From Cinclus cinclus (lineage: Eukaryota > Chordata > Aves > Passeriformes > Cinclidae): DNA of 64,000 bases. A program made the translations under genes and the position numbers. Numbering within the stretch: position 1 is the first letter of the stretch; each line of letters opens with the position of its first letter. Below are positions 9,654 to 22,064 of this stretch, piece by piece. The notes under the pieces are model-generated. The model did not search any database. It worked only from the letters and a program-made list of their open reading frames with translations, and had not been told where the DNA came from. The stretch spans positions 72,001 through 136,000 of the forward strand of contig NW_026912141.1 in the NCBI RefSeq assembly GCF_963662255.1, in the 5' to 3' direction.

Positions 9654-11032
9654 TGGAAGAAGCAGCCTGTGGCCACGGGCAGAGCTGGTCAACAGCTGCG
9701 CCTAACTTTCCCAAGCTGCGAGAGCATTCTCAGCCGAGTTCTGCTTTGACAGAGCTATTGCTGAACTTTTGCAGCCCCGGAGGCTGCTGAAACCAAGGCT
9801 GTGTTCTGCCTCTTCATTCTTGCCTTCCTGTGCTCCAGCGAGAAGTGAAGCTCTGGCACGGCATTCAGCTTTGCCGCCTCTCTGCACGGAAAGCACTAGA
9901 CAGAACTAGTGTGCTTCGTGCATGCTCTCTCCTCGCTTTTATGGTCACTGCTCTGCTTTTTGCTTGGCAGCGTTCCAAGGCTCCACGGCATACCTCTTGC
10001 ACAGCGAGAGGTGGCCGGCGAGGAATACTTGCTGGCTTAAGTCGTTCCATGCTCAAGGCATTCATCAGAGCAGCACAATGCGGGAAAAGAGGGGGGAACA
10101 TTGCAGGACAAATTTCTATGCTGGATCATGATTGTCTGCGAGACAGCTCTCCGCAGCGCGAGTATTTGGCCAGGCTGCAATCAGCGCCACGGGAAGCCAA
10201 TCTGACAAGCGGAGTGCAACGAGCGCGGCGATATGGGGCCACTTGGCAGGTGGCCGAAGAAAGACGGCTGCCCCGCGAATGTGGTGCCAGAAGGCAAGTT
10301 TCAGCAGGGCGTTCCGGGCGAGCTTAATGTGTAGCCGCAGTTGTTCTAGGCGAGATTGTAGCCGAGAAGCTTTCCGTCTCCATTCACGAGACAAGAAAAG
10401 CAGAACGCAATGGTCTAGAGGGTTGAGAAGAAAAGTGCTCGTAGCGAGCTCGTTGCGGCAGAAGCGAAAGCCAGGAGCAGCGTGCTCGCTGCGAGAAGTA
10501 GACGGCGCTTCGCCTCCTTGGGAAGGAAATCGCGTCTGGGCACGAACGGCAGCCAGCGAAGCTTCAGAACAGCAGGCTGTTCTGCTCAGCGTACGAGCCT
10601 GAAGTGAGTGGCAAGGGCTAAGGGGACAGTTCCAAGGCATCTAGCTTTCCTGCTAGCAATGCCATTTCTACCCTGCTGTGGAAAACATTGTCCTTTGCCC
10701 TTCTGCTCCGAGAGGCAGAGAGCACCTCGGCAGACGCAGTGCAGAGGGAAAGGACACAGTATCCGAGGGAGCGTGGCGCCGCTTAGGCGGGCAAAGCAGA
10801 AAGGTGCCGCCCGGCACTGGCTTTGACTCCCTGAGCTTCCTTGCTAGGACAGCAGCTGCCGAAAGCTGGCAACTAGGCTGCCAGAGTGCAGAATGTAGGC
10901 GGTCTGGCACGCCTGCTTGCCGAAAGCCAGGATCAGCGAGACAGCGTGCTAGGCTCTGTTTCACAGCACCTTGGAGAACACGCCCTTGAAGAATGCCGTC
11001 TCTGTTCCGCAAAAGCTCTGCCACAGTGAAGG
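9654..11032 (+). repeat. Unit 8, type CCCTCCGT
   Basis: C525/T688 unit following an A1253 unit. Second member of the first apparent trimer (units 7-9). Confidence 0.96.
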
Positions 11033-12411
11033 TGGAAGAAGCAGCCTGTGGCCACGGGCAGAGCTGGTCAACAGCTGCGCCTAACTTTCCCAAGCTGCGA
11101 GAGCATTCTCAGCCGAGTTCTGCTTTGACAGAGCTATTGCTGAACTTTTGCAGCCCCGGAGGCTGCTGAAACCAAGGCTGTGTTCTGCCTCTTCATTCTT
11201 GCCTTCCTGTGCTCCAGCGAGAAGTGAAGCTCTGGCACGGCATTCAGCTTTGCCGCCTCTCTGCACGGAAAGCACTAGACAGAACTAGTGTGCTTCGTGC
11301 ATGCTCTCTCCTCGCTTTTATGGTCACTGCTCTGCTTTTTGCTTGGCAGCGTTCCAAGGCTCCACGGCATACCTCTTGCACAGCGAGAGGTGGCCGGCGA
11401 GGAATACTTGCTGGCTTAAGTCGTTCCATGCTCAAGGCATTCATCAGAGCAGCACAATGCGGGAAAAGAGGGGGGAACATTGCAGGACAAATTTCTATGC
11501 TGGATCATGATTGTCTGCGAGACAGCTCTCCGCAGCGCGAGTATTTGGCCAGGCTGAAATCAGCGCCACGGGAAGCCAATCTGACAAGCGGAGTGCAACG
11601 AGCGCGGCGATATGGGGCCACTTGGCAGGTGGCCGAAGAAAGACGGCTGCCCCGCGAATGTGGTGCCAGAAGGCAAGTTTCAGCAGGGCGTTCCGGGCGA
11701 GCTTAATGTGTAGCCGCAGCTGTTCTAGGCGAGATTGTAGCCGAGAAGCTTTCCGTCTCCATTCACGAGACAAGAAAAGCAGAACGCAATGGTCTAGAGG
11801 GTTGAGAAGAAAAGTGCTCGTAGCGAGCTCGTTGCGGCAGAAGCGAAAGCCAGGAGCAGCGTGCTCGCTGCGAGAAGTAGACGGCGCTTCGCCTCCTTGG
11901 GAAGGAAATCGCGTCTGGGCACGAACGGCAGCCAGCGAAGCTTCAGAACAGCAGGCTGTTCTGCTTAGCGTACGAGCCTGAAGTGAGTGGCAAGGGCTAA
12001 GGGGACAGTTCCAAGGCATCTAGCTTTCCTGCTAGCAATGCCATTTCTACCCTGCTGTGGAAAACATTGTCCTTTGCCCTTCTGCTCCGAGAGGCAGAGA
12101 GCACCTCGGCAGACGCAGTGCAGAGGGAAAGGACACAGTATCCGAGGGAGCGTGGCGCCGCTTAGGCGGGCAAAGCAGAAAGGTGCCGCCCGGCACTGGC
12201 TTTGACTCCCTGAGCTTCCTTGCTAGGACAGCAGCTGCCGAAAGCTGGCAACTAGGCTGCCAGAGTGCAGAATGTAGGCGGTCTGGCACGCCTGCTTGCC
12301 GAAAGCCAGGATCAGCGAGACAGCGTGCTAGGCTCTGTTTCACAGCACCTTGGAGAACACGCCCTTGAAGAATGCCCTCTCTGTTCCGCAAAAGCTCTGC
12401 CACAGTGAAGG
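11033..12411 (+). repeat. Unit 9, type CCACCTCT
   Basis: Same type as units 3 and 37. Carries T934 and C1345. Confidence 0.96.
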
Positions 12412-13790
12412 TGGAAGAAGCAGCCTGTGGCCACGGGCAGAGCTGGTCAACAGCTGCGCCTAACTTTCCCAAGCTGCGAGAGCATTCTCAGCCGAGTTCT
12501 GCTTTGACAGAGCTATTGCTGAACTTTTGCAGCCCCGGAGGCTGCTGAAACCAAGGCTGTGTTCTGCCTCTTCATTCTTGCCTTCCTGTGCTCCAGCGAG
12601 AAGTGAAGCTCTGGCACGGCATTCAGCTTTGCCGCCTCTCTGCACGGAAAGCACTAGACAGAACTAGTGTGCTTCGTGCATGCTCTCTCCTCGCTTTTAT
12701 GGTCACTGCTCTGCTTTTTGCTTGGCAGCGTTCCAAGGCTCCACGGCATACCTCTTGCACAGCGAGAGGTGGCCGGCGAGGAATACTTGCTGGCTTAAGT
12801 CGTTCCATGCTCAAGGCATTCATCAGAGCAGCACAATGCGGGAAAAGAGGGGGGAACATTGCAGGACAAATTTCTATGCTGGATCATGATTGTCTGCGAG
12901 ACAGCTCTCCGCAGCGCGAGTATTTGGCCAGGCTGAAATCAGCGCCACGGGAAGCCAATCTGACAAGCGGAGTGCAACGAGCGCGGCGATATGGGGCCAC
13001 TTGGCAGGTGGCCGAAGAAAGACGGCTGCCCCGCGAATGTGGTGCCAGAAGGCAAGTTTCAGCAGGGCGTTCCGGGCGAGCTTAATGTGTAGCCGCAGCT
13101 GTTCTAGGCGAGATTGTAGCCGAGAAGCTTTCCGTCTCCATTCACGAGACAAGAAAAGCAGAACGCAATGGTCTAGAGGGTTGAGAAGAAAAGTGCTCGT
13201 AGCGAGCTCGTTGCGGCAGAAGCGAAAGCCAGGAGCAGCGTGCTCGCTGCGAGAAGTAGACGGCGCTTCGCCTCCTTGGGAAGGAAATCGCGTCTGGGCA
13301 CGAACGGCAGCCAGCGAAGCTTCAGAACAGCAGGCTGTTCTGCTCAGCGTACGAGCCTGAAGTGAGTGGCAAGGGCTAAGGGGACAGTTCCAAGGCATCT
13401 AGCTTTCCTGCCTGCAATGCCATTTCTACCCTGCTGTGGAAAACATTGTCCTTTGCCCTTCTGCTCCGAGAGGCAGAGAGCACCTCGGCAGACGCAGTGC
13501 AGAGGGAAAGGACACAGTATCCGAGGGAGCGTGGCGCCGCTTAGGCGGGCAAAGCAGAAAGGTGCCGCCCGGCACTGGCTTTGACTCCCTGAGCTTCCTT
13601 GCTAGGACAGCAGCTGCCGAAAGCTGGCAACTAGGCTGCCAGAGTGCAGAATGTAGGCGGTCTAGCACGCCTGCTTGCCGAAAGCCAGGATCAGCGAGAC
13701 AGCGTGCTAGGCTCTGTTTCACAGCACCTTGGAGAACACGCCCTTGAAGAATGCCGTCTCTGTTCCGCAAAAGCTCTGCCACAGTGAAGG
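12412..13790 (+). repeat. Unit 10, type CCACCCGT with A1253 and a private doublet
   Basis: Two adjacent private substitutions at phases 1001-1002 (13412-13413) destroy the right arm of the dyad at phases 983-1010. A1253 marks it as the first member of the second trimer (units 10-12). Confidence 0.96.
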
Positions 13791-15169
13791 TGGAAGAAGC
13801 AGCCTGTGGCCACGGGCAGAGCTGGTCAACAGCTGCGCCTAACTTTCCCAAGCTGCGAGAGCATTCTCAGCCGAGTTCTGCTTTGACAGAGCTATTGCTG
13901 AACTTTTGCAGCCCCGGAGGCTGCTGAAACCAAGGCTGTGTTCTGCCTCTTCATTCTTGCCTTCCTGTGCTCCAGCGAGAAGTGAAGCTCTGGCACGGCA
14001 TTCAGCTTTGCCGCCTCTCTGCACGGAAAGCACTAGACAGAACTAGTGTGCTTCGTGCATGCTCTCTCCTCGCTTTTATGGTCACTGCTCTGCTTTTTGC
14101 TTGGCAGCGTTCCAAGGCTCCACGGCATACCTCTTGCACAGCGAGAGGTGGCCGGCGAGGAATACTTGCTGGCTTAAGTCGTTCCATGCTCAAGGCATTC
14201 ATCAGAGCAGCACAATGCGGGAAAAGAGGGGGGAACATTGCAGGACAAATTTCTATGCTGGATCATGATTGTCTGCGAGACAGCTCTCCGCAGCGCGAGT
14301 ATTTGGCCAGGCTGCAATCAGCGCCACGGGAAGCCAATCTGACAAGCGGAGTGCAACGAGCGCGGCGATATGGGGCCACTTGGCAGGTGGCCGAAGAAAG
14401 ACGGCTGCCCCGCGAATGTGGTGCCAGAAGGCAAGTTTCAGCAGGGCGTTCCGGGCGAGCTTAATGTGTAGCCGCAGTTGTTCTAGGCGAGATTGTAGCC
14501 GAGAAGCTTTCCGTCTCCATTCACGAGACAAGAAAAGCAGAACGCAATGGTCTAGAGGGTTGAGAAGAAAAGTGCTCGTAGCGAGCTCGTTGCGGCAGAA
14601 GCGAAAGCCAGGAGCAGCGTGCTCGCTGCGAGAAGTAGACGGCGCTTCGCCTCCTTGGGAAGGAAATCGCGTCTGGGCACGAACGGCAGCCAGCGAAGCT
14701 TCAGAACAGCAGGCTGTTCTGCTCAGCGTACGAGCCTGAAGTGAGTGGCAAGGGCTAAGGGGACAGTTCCAAGGCATCTAGCTTTCCTGCTAGCAATGCC
14801 ATTTCTACCCTGCTGTGGAAAACATTGTCCTTTGCCCTTCTGCTCCGAGAGGCAGAGAGCACCTCGGCAGACGCAGTGCAGAGGGAAAGGACACAGTATC
14901 CGAGGGAGCGTGGCGCCGCTTAGGCGGGCAAAGCAGAAAGGTGCCGCCCGGCACTGGCTTTGACTCCCTGAGCTTCCTTGCTAGGACAGCAGCTGCCGAA
15001 AGCTGGCAACTAGGCTGCCAGAGTGCAGAATGTAGGCGGTCTGGCACGCCTGCTTGCCGAAAGCCAGGATCAGCGAGACAGCGTGCTAGGCTCTGTTTCA
15101 CAGCACCTTGGAGAACACGCCCTTGAAGAATGCCCTCTCTGTTCCGCAAAAGCTCTGCCACAGTGAAGG
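13791..15169 (+). repeat. Unit 11, type CCCTCCCT
   Basis: C525/T688 unit following an A1253 unit, as unit 8 follows unit 7. Confidence 0.96.
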
Positions 15170-16548
15170 TGGAAGAAGCAGCCTGTGGCCACGGGCAGAG
15201 CTGGTCAACAGCTGCGCCTAACTTTCCCAAGCTGCGAGAGCATTCTCAGCCGAGTTCTGCTTTGACAGAGCTATTGCTGAACTTTTGCAGCCCCGGAGGC
15301 TGCTGAAACCAAGGCTGTGTTCTGCCTCTTCATTCTTGCCTTCCTGTGCTCCAGCGAGAAGTGAAGCTCTGGCACGGCATTCAGCTTTGCCGCCTCTCTG
15401 CACGGAAAGCACTAGACAGAACTAGTGTGCTTCGTGCATGCTCTCTCCTCGCTTTTATGGTCACTGCTCTGCTTTTTGCTTGGCAGCGTTCCAAGGCTCC
15501 ACGGCATACCTCTTGCACAGCGAGAGGTGGCCGGCGAGGAATACTTGCTGGCTTAAGTCGTTCCATGCTCAAGGCATTCATCAGAGCAGCACAATGCGGG
15601 AAAAGAGGGGGGAACATTGCAGGACAAATTTCTATGCTGGATCATGATTGTCTGCGAGACAGCTCTCCGCAGCGCGAGTATTTGGCCAGGCTGAAATCAG
15701 CGCCACGGGAAGCCAATCTGACAAGCGGAGTGCAACGAGCGCGGCGATATGGGGCCACTTGGCAGGTGGCCGAAGAAAGACGGCTGCCCCGCGAATGTGG
15801 TGCCAGAAGGCAAGTTTCAGCAGGGCGTTCCGGGCGAGCTTAATGTGTAGCCGCAGCTGTTCTAGGCGAGATTGTAGCCGAGAAGCTTTCCGTCTCCATT
15901 CACGAGACAAGAAAAGCAGAAAGCAATGGTCTAGAGGGTTGAGAAGAAAAGTGCTCGTAGCGAGCTCGTTGCGGCAGAAGCGAAAGCCAGGAGCAGCGTG
16001 CTCGCTGCGAGAAGTAGACGGCGCTTCGCCTCCTTGGGAAGGAAATCGCGTCTGGGCACGAACGGCAGCCAGCGAAGCTTCAGAACAGCAGGCTGTTCTG
16101 CTCAGCGTACGAGCCTGAAGTGAGTGGCAAGGGCTAAGGGGACAGTTCCAAGGCATCTAGCTTTCCTGCTAGCAATGCCATTTCTACCCTGCTGTGGAAA
16201 ACATTGTCCTTTGCCCTTCTGCTCCGAGAGGCAGAGAGCACCTCGGCAGACGCAGTGCAGAGGGAAAGGACACAGTATCCGAGGGAGCGTGGCGCCGCTT
16301 AGGCGGGCAAAGCAGAAAGGTGCCGCCCGGCACTGGCTTTGACTCCCTGAGCTTCCTTGCTAGGACAGCAGCTGCCGAAAGCTGGCAACTAGGCTGCCAG
16401 AGTGCAGAATGTAGGCGGTCTGGCACGCCTGCTTGCCGAAAGCCAGGATCAGCGAGACAGCGTGCTAGGCTCTGTTTCACAGCACCTTGGAGAACACGCC
16501 CTTGAAGAATGCCCTCTCTGTTCCGCAAAAGCTCTGCCACAGTGAAGG
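15170..16548 (+). repeat. Unit 12, type CCACACCT
   Basis: Like unit 9 but with A753 and C934. Confidence 0.96.
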
Positions 16549-17927
16549 TGGAAGAAGCAGCCTGTGGCCACGGGCAGAGCTGGTCAACAGCTGCGCCTAA
16601 CTTTCCCAAGCTGCGAGAGCATTCTCAGCCGAGTTCTGCTTTGACAGAGCTATTGCTGAACTTTTGCAGCCCCGGAGGCTGCTGAAACCAAGGCTGTGTT
16701 CTGCCTCTTCATTCTTGCCTTCCTGTGCTCCAGCGAGAAGTGAAGCTCTGGCACGGCATTCAGCTTTGCCGCCTCTCTGCACGGAAAGCACTAGACAGAA
16801 CTAGTGTGCTTCGTGCATGCTCTCTCCTCGCTTTTATGGTCACTGCTCTGCTTTTTGCTTGGCAGCGTTCCAAGGCTCCACGGCATACCTCTTGCACAGC
16901 GAGAGGTGGCCGGCGAGGAATACTTGCTGGCTTAAGTCGTTCCATGCTCAAGGCATTCATCAGAGCAGCACAATGCGGGAAAAGAGGGGGGAACATTGCA
17001 GGACAAATTTCTATGCTGGATCATGATTGTCTGCGAGACAGCTCTCCGCAGCGCGAGTATTTGGCCAGGCTGCAATCAGCGCCACGGGAAGCCAATCTGA
17101 CAAGCGGAGTGCAACGAGCGCGGCGATATGGGGCCACTTGGCAGGTGGCCGAAGAAAGACGGCTGCCCCGCGAATGTGGTGCCAGAAGGCAAGTTTCAGC
17201 AGGGCGTTCCGGGCGAGCTTAATGTGTAGCCGCAGTTGTTCTAGGCGAGATTGTAGCCGAGAAGCTTTCCGTCTCCATTCACGAGACAAGAAAAGCAGAA
17301 CGCAATGGTCTAGAGGGTTGAGAAGAAAAGTGCTCGTAGCGAGCTCGTTGCGGCAGAAGCGAAAGCCAGGAGCAGCGTGCTCGCTGCGAGAAGTAGACGG
17401 CGCTTCGCCTCCTTGGGAAGGAAATCGCGTCTGGGCACGAACGGCAGCCAGCGAAGCTTCAGAACAGCAGGCTGTTCTGCTCAGCGTACGAGCCTGAAGT
17501 GAGTGGCAAGGGCTAAGGGGACAGTTCCAAGGCATCTAGCTTTCCTGCTAGCAATGCCATTTCTACCCTGCCGTGGAAAACATTGTCCTTTGCCCTTCTG
17601 CTCCGAGAGGCACAGAGCACCTCGGCAGACGCAGTGCAGAGGGAAAGGACACAGTATCCGAGGGAGCGTGGCGCCGCTTAGGCGGGCAAAGCAGAAAGGT
17701 GCCGCCCGGCACTGGCTTTGACTCCCTGAGCTTCCTTGCTAGGACAGCAGCTGCCGAAAGCTGGCAACTAGGCTGCCAGAGTGCAGAATGTAGGCGGTCT
17801 GGCACGCCTGCTTGCCGAAAGCCAGGATCAGCGAGACAGCGTGCTAGGCTCTGTTGCACAGCACCTTGGAGAACACGCCCTTGAAGAATGCCCTCTCTGC
17901 ACCGCAAAAGCTCTGCCACAGTGAAGG
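16549..17927 (+). repeat. Unit 13, type CCCTCCCC with C1024/C1065/G1308/A1353
   Basis: Carries the rare right-half haplotype C1024, C1065, G1308 shared with units 14 and 24. A1353 is shared only with unit 14. Confidence 0.96.
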
Positions 17928-19306
17928 TGGAAGAAGCAGCCTGTGGCCACGGGCAGAGCTGGTCAACAGCTGCGCCTAACTTTCCCAAGCTGCGAGAGCA
18001 TTCTCAGCCGAGTTCTGCTTTGACAGAGCTATTGCTGAACTTTTGCAGTCCCGGAGGCTGCTGAAACCAAGGCTGTGTTCTGCCTCTTCATTCTTGCCTT
18101 CCTGTGCTCCAGCGAGAAGTGAAGCTCTGGCACGGCATTCAGCTTTGCCGCCTCTCTGCACGGAAAGCACTAGACAGAACTAGTGTGCTTCGTGCATGCT
18201 CTCTCCTCGCTTTTATGGTCACTGCTCTGCTTTTTGCTTGGCAGCGTTCCAAGGCTCCACGGCATACCTCTTGCACAGCGAGAGGTGGCCGGCGAGGAAT
18301 ACTTGCTGGCTTAAGTCGTTCCATGCTCAAGGCATTCATCAGAGCAGCACAATGCGGGAAAAGAGGGGGGAACATTGCAGGACAAATTTCTATGCTGGAT
18401 CATGATTGTCTGCGAGACAGCTCTCCGCAGCGCGAGTATTTGGCCAGGCTGAAATCAGCGCCACGGGATGCCAATCTGACAAGCGGAGTGCAACGAGCGC
18501 GGCGATATGGGGCCACTTGGCAGGTGGCCGAAGAAAGACGGCTGCCCCGCGAATGTGGTGCCAGAAGGCAAGTTTCAGCAGGGCGTTCCGGGCGAGCTTA
18601 ATGTGTAGCCGCAGTTGTTCTAGGCGAGATTGTAGCCGAGAAGCTTTCCGTCTCCATTCACGAGACAAGAAAAGCAGAACGCAATGGTCTAGAGGGTTGA
18701 GAAGAAAAGTGCTCGTAGCGAGCTCGTTGCGGCAGAAGCGAAAGCCAGGAGCAGCGTGCTCGCTGCGAGAAGTAGACGGCGCTTCGCCTCCTTGGGAAGG
18801 AAATCGCGTCTGGGCACGAACGGCAGCCAGCGAAGCTTCAGAACAGCAGGCTGTTCTGCTCAGCGTACGAGCCTGAAGTGAGTGGCAAGGGCTAAGGGGA
18901 CAGTTCCAAGGCATCTAGCTTTCCTGCTAGCAATGCCATTTCTACCCTGCCGTGGAAAACATTGTCCTTTGCCCTTCTGCTCCGAGAGGCACAGAGCACC
19001 TCGGCAGACGCAGTGCAGAGGGAAAGGACACAGTATCCGAGGGAGCGTGGCGCCGCTTAGGCGGGCAAAGCAGAAAGGTGCCGCCCGGCACTGGCTTTGA
19101 CTCCCTGAGCTTCCTTGCTAGGACAGCAGCTGCCGAAAGCTGGCAACTAGGCTGCCAGAGTGCAGAATGTAGGCGGTCTGGCACGCCTGCTTGCCGAAAG
19201 CCAGGATCAGCGAGACAGCGTGCTAGGCTCTGTTGCACAGCACCTTGGAGAACACGCCCTTGAAGAATGCCCTCTCTGCACCGCAAAAGCTCTGCCACAG
19301 TGAAGG
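17928..19306 (+). repeat. Unit 14, type TCATCCCC, crossover chimera
   Basis: The left half has T122 and T542, like unit 15. The right half has C1024, C1065, G1308 and A1353, like unit 13. The switch lies between phases 542 and 1024 (about 18469-18951). Confidence 0.96.
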
Positions 19307-20685
19307 TGGAAGAAGCAGCCTGTGGCCACGGGCAGAGCTGGTCAACAGCTGCGCCTAACTTTCCCAAGCTGCGAGAGCATTCTCAGCCGAGTTCTGCTTT
19401 GACAGAGCTATTGCTGAACTTTTGCAGTCCCGGAGGCTGCTGAAACCAAGGCTGTGTTCTGCCTCTTCATTCTTGCCTTCCTGTGCTCCAGCGAGAAGTG
19501 AAGCTCTGGCACGGCATTCAGCTTTGCCGCCTCTCTGCACGGAAAGCACTAGACAGAACTAGTGTGCTTCGTGCATGCTCTCTCCTCGCTTTTATGGTCA
19601 CTGCTCTGCTTTTTGCTTGGCAGCGTTCCAAGGCTCCACGGCATACCTCTTGCACAGCGAGAGGTGGCCGGCGAGGAATACTTGCTGGCTTAAGTCGTTC
19701 CATGCTCAAGGCATTCATCAGAGCAGCACAATGCGGGAAAAGAGGGGGGAACATTGCAGGACAAATTTCTATGCTGGATCATGATTGTCTGCGAGACAGC
19801 TCTCCGCAGCGCGAGTATTTGGCCAGGCTGAAATCAGCGCCACGGGATGCCAATCTGACAAGCGGAGTGCAACGAGCGCGGCGATATGGGGCCACTTGGC
19901 AGGTGGCCGAAGAAAGACGGCTGCCCCGCGAATGTGGTGCCAGAAGGCAAGTTTCAGCAGGGCGTTCCGGGCGAGCTTAATGTGTAGCCGCAGTTGTTCT
20001 AGGCGAGATTGTAGCCGAGAAGCTTTCCGTCTCCATTCACGAGACAAGAAAATCAGAACGCAATGGTCTAGAGGGTTGAGAAGAAAAGTGCTCGTAGCGA
20101 GCTCGTTGCGGCAGAAGCGAAAGCCAGGAGCAGCGTGTTCGCTGCGAGAAGTAGACGGCGCTTCGCCTCCTTGGGAAGGAAATCGCGTCTGGGCACGAAC
20201 GGCAGCCAGCGAAGCTTCAGAACAGCAGGCTGTTCTGCTCAGCGTACGAGCCTGAAGTGAGTGGCAAGGGCTAAGGGGACAGTTCCAAGGCATCTAGCTT
20301 TCCTGCTAGCAATGCCATTTCTACCCTGCTGTGGAAAACAATGTCCTTTGCCCTTCTGCTCCGAGAGGCACAGAGCACCTCGGCAGACGCAGTGCAGAGG
20401 GAAAGGACACAGTATCCGAGGGAGCGTGGCGCCGCTTAGGCGGGCAAAGCAGAAAGGTGCCGCCCGGCACTGGCTTTGACTCCCTGAGCTTCCTTGCTAG
20501 GACAGCAGCTGCTGAAAGCTGGCAACTAGGCTGCCAGAGTGCAGAATGTAGGCGGTCTGGCACGCCTGCTTGCCGAAAGCCAGGATCAGCGAGACAGCGT
20601 GCTAGGCTCTGTTTCACAGCACCTTGGAGAACACGCCCTTGAAGAATGCCGTCTCTGCTCCGCAAAAGCTCTGCCACAGTGAAGG
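19307..20685 (+). repeat. Unit 15, type TCATCCGC with T542/A1035/C1065
   Basis: T542 plus A1035 is shared with unit 25. Private changes are T747, T832 and T1207, the last a CpG-to-TpG change. T832 alters an arm of the CTCG-CTG-CGAG dyad. Confidence 0.96.
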
Positions 20686-22064
20686 TGGAAGAAGCAGCCT
20701 GTGGCCACGGGCAGAGCTGGTCAACAGCTGCGCCTAACTTTCCCAAGCTGCGAGAGCATTCTCAGCCGAGTTCTGCTTTGACAGAGCTATTGCTGAACTT
20801 TTGCAGTCCCGGAGGCTGCTGAAACCAAGGCTGTGTTCTGCCTCTTCATTCTTGCCTTCCTGTGCTCCAGCGAGAAGTGAAGCTCTGGCACGGCATTCAG
20901 CTTTGCCGCCTCTCTACACGGAAAGCACTAGACAGAACTAGTGTGCTTCGTGCATGCTCTCTCCTCGCTTTTATGGTCACTGCTCTGCTTTTTGCTTGGC
21001 AGCGTTCCAAGGGTCCACGGCATACCTCTTGCACAGCGAGAGGTGGCCGGCGAGGAATACTTGCTGGCTTAAGTCGTTCCATGCTCAAGGCATTCATCAG
21101 AGCAGCACAATGCGGGAAAAGAGGGGGGAACATTGCAGGACAAATTTCTATGCTGGATCATGATTGTCTGCGAGACAGCTCTCCGCAGCGCGAGTATTTG
21201 GCCAGGCTGCAATCAGCGCCACGGGAAGCCAATCTGACAAGCGGAGTGCAACGAGCGCGGCGATATGGGGCCACTTGGCAGGTGGCCGAAGAAAGATGGC
21301 TGCCCCGCGAATGGGGTGCCAGAAGGCAAGTTTCAGCAGGGCGTTCCGGGCGAGCTTAATGTGTAGCCGCAGTTGTTCTAGGCGAGATTGTAGCCGAGAA
21401 GCTTTCCGTCTCCATTCACGAGACAAGAAAAGCAGAAAGCAATGGTCTAGAGGGTTGAGAAGAAAAGTGCTCGTAGCGAGCTCGTTGCGGCAGAAGCGAA
21501 AGCCAGGAGCAGCGTGCTCGCTGCGAGAAGTAGACGGCGCTTCGCCTCCTTGGGAAGGAAATCGCGTCTGGGCACGAACGGCAGCCAGCGAAGCTTCAGA
21601 ACAGCAGGCTGTTCTGCTCAGCGTACGAGCCTGAAGTGAGTGGCAAGGGCTAAGGGGACAGTTCCAAGGCATCTAGCTTTCCTGCTAGCAATGCCATTTC
21701 TACCCTGCTGTGGAAAACATTGTCCTTTGCCCTTCTGCTCCGAGAGGCAGAGAGCACCTCGGCAGACGCAGTGCAGAGGGAAAGGACACAGTATCCGAGG
21801 GAGCGTGGCGCTGCTTAGGCGGGCAAAGCAGAAAGGTGCCGCCCGGCACTGGCTTTGACTCCCTGAGCTTCCTTGCTAGGACAGCAGCTGCCGAAAGCTG
21901 GCAACTAGGCTGCCAGAGTGCAGAATGTAGGCGGTCTGGCACGCCTGCTTGCCGAAAGCCAGGATCAGCGAGACAGCGTGCTAGGCTCTGTTTCACAGCA
22001 CCTTGGAGAACACGCCCTTGAAGAATGCCGTCTCTGCTCCGCAAAAGCTCTGCCACAGTGAAGG
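20686..22064 (+). repeat. Unit 16, type TGCTACGC with T612/G629
   Basis: Has T612 and G629 without T498, so it looks like a recombinant of the unit 17 cluster with a C525 unit. Private A231 (20916) puts a stop codon in the - strand frame that is open in the same place in other units. Private T1127 is a CpG transition. Confidence 0.96.

Noticed and set aside
20734..20928. 64-codon - strand frame conserved in the other units
   Set aside because: Unit 16 has an in-frame stop from A231 (20916), with no sign that intactness is maintained; the translation has no domain.
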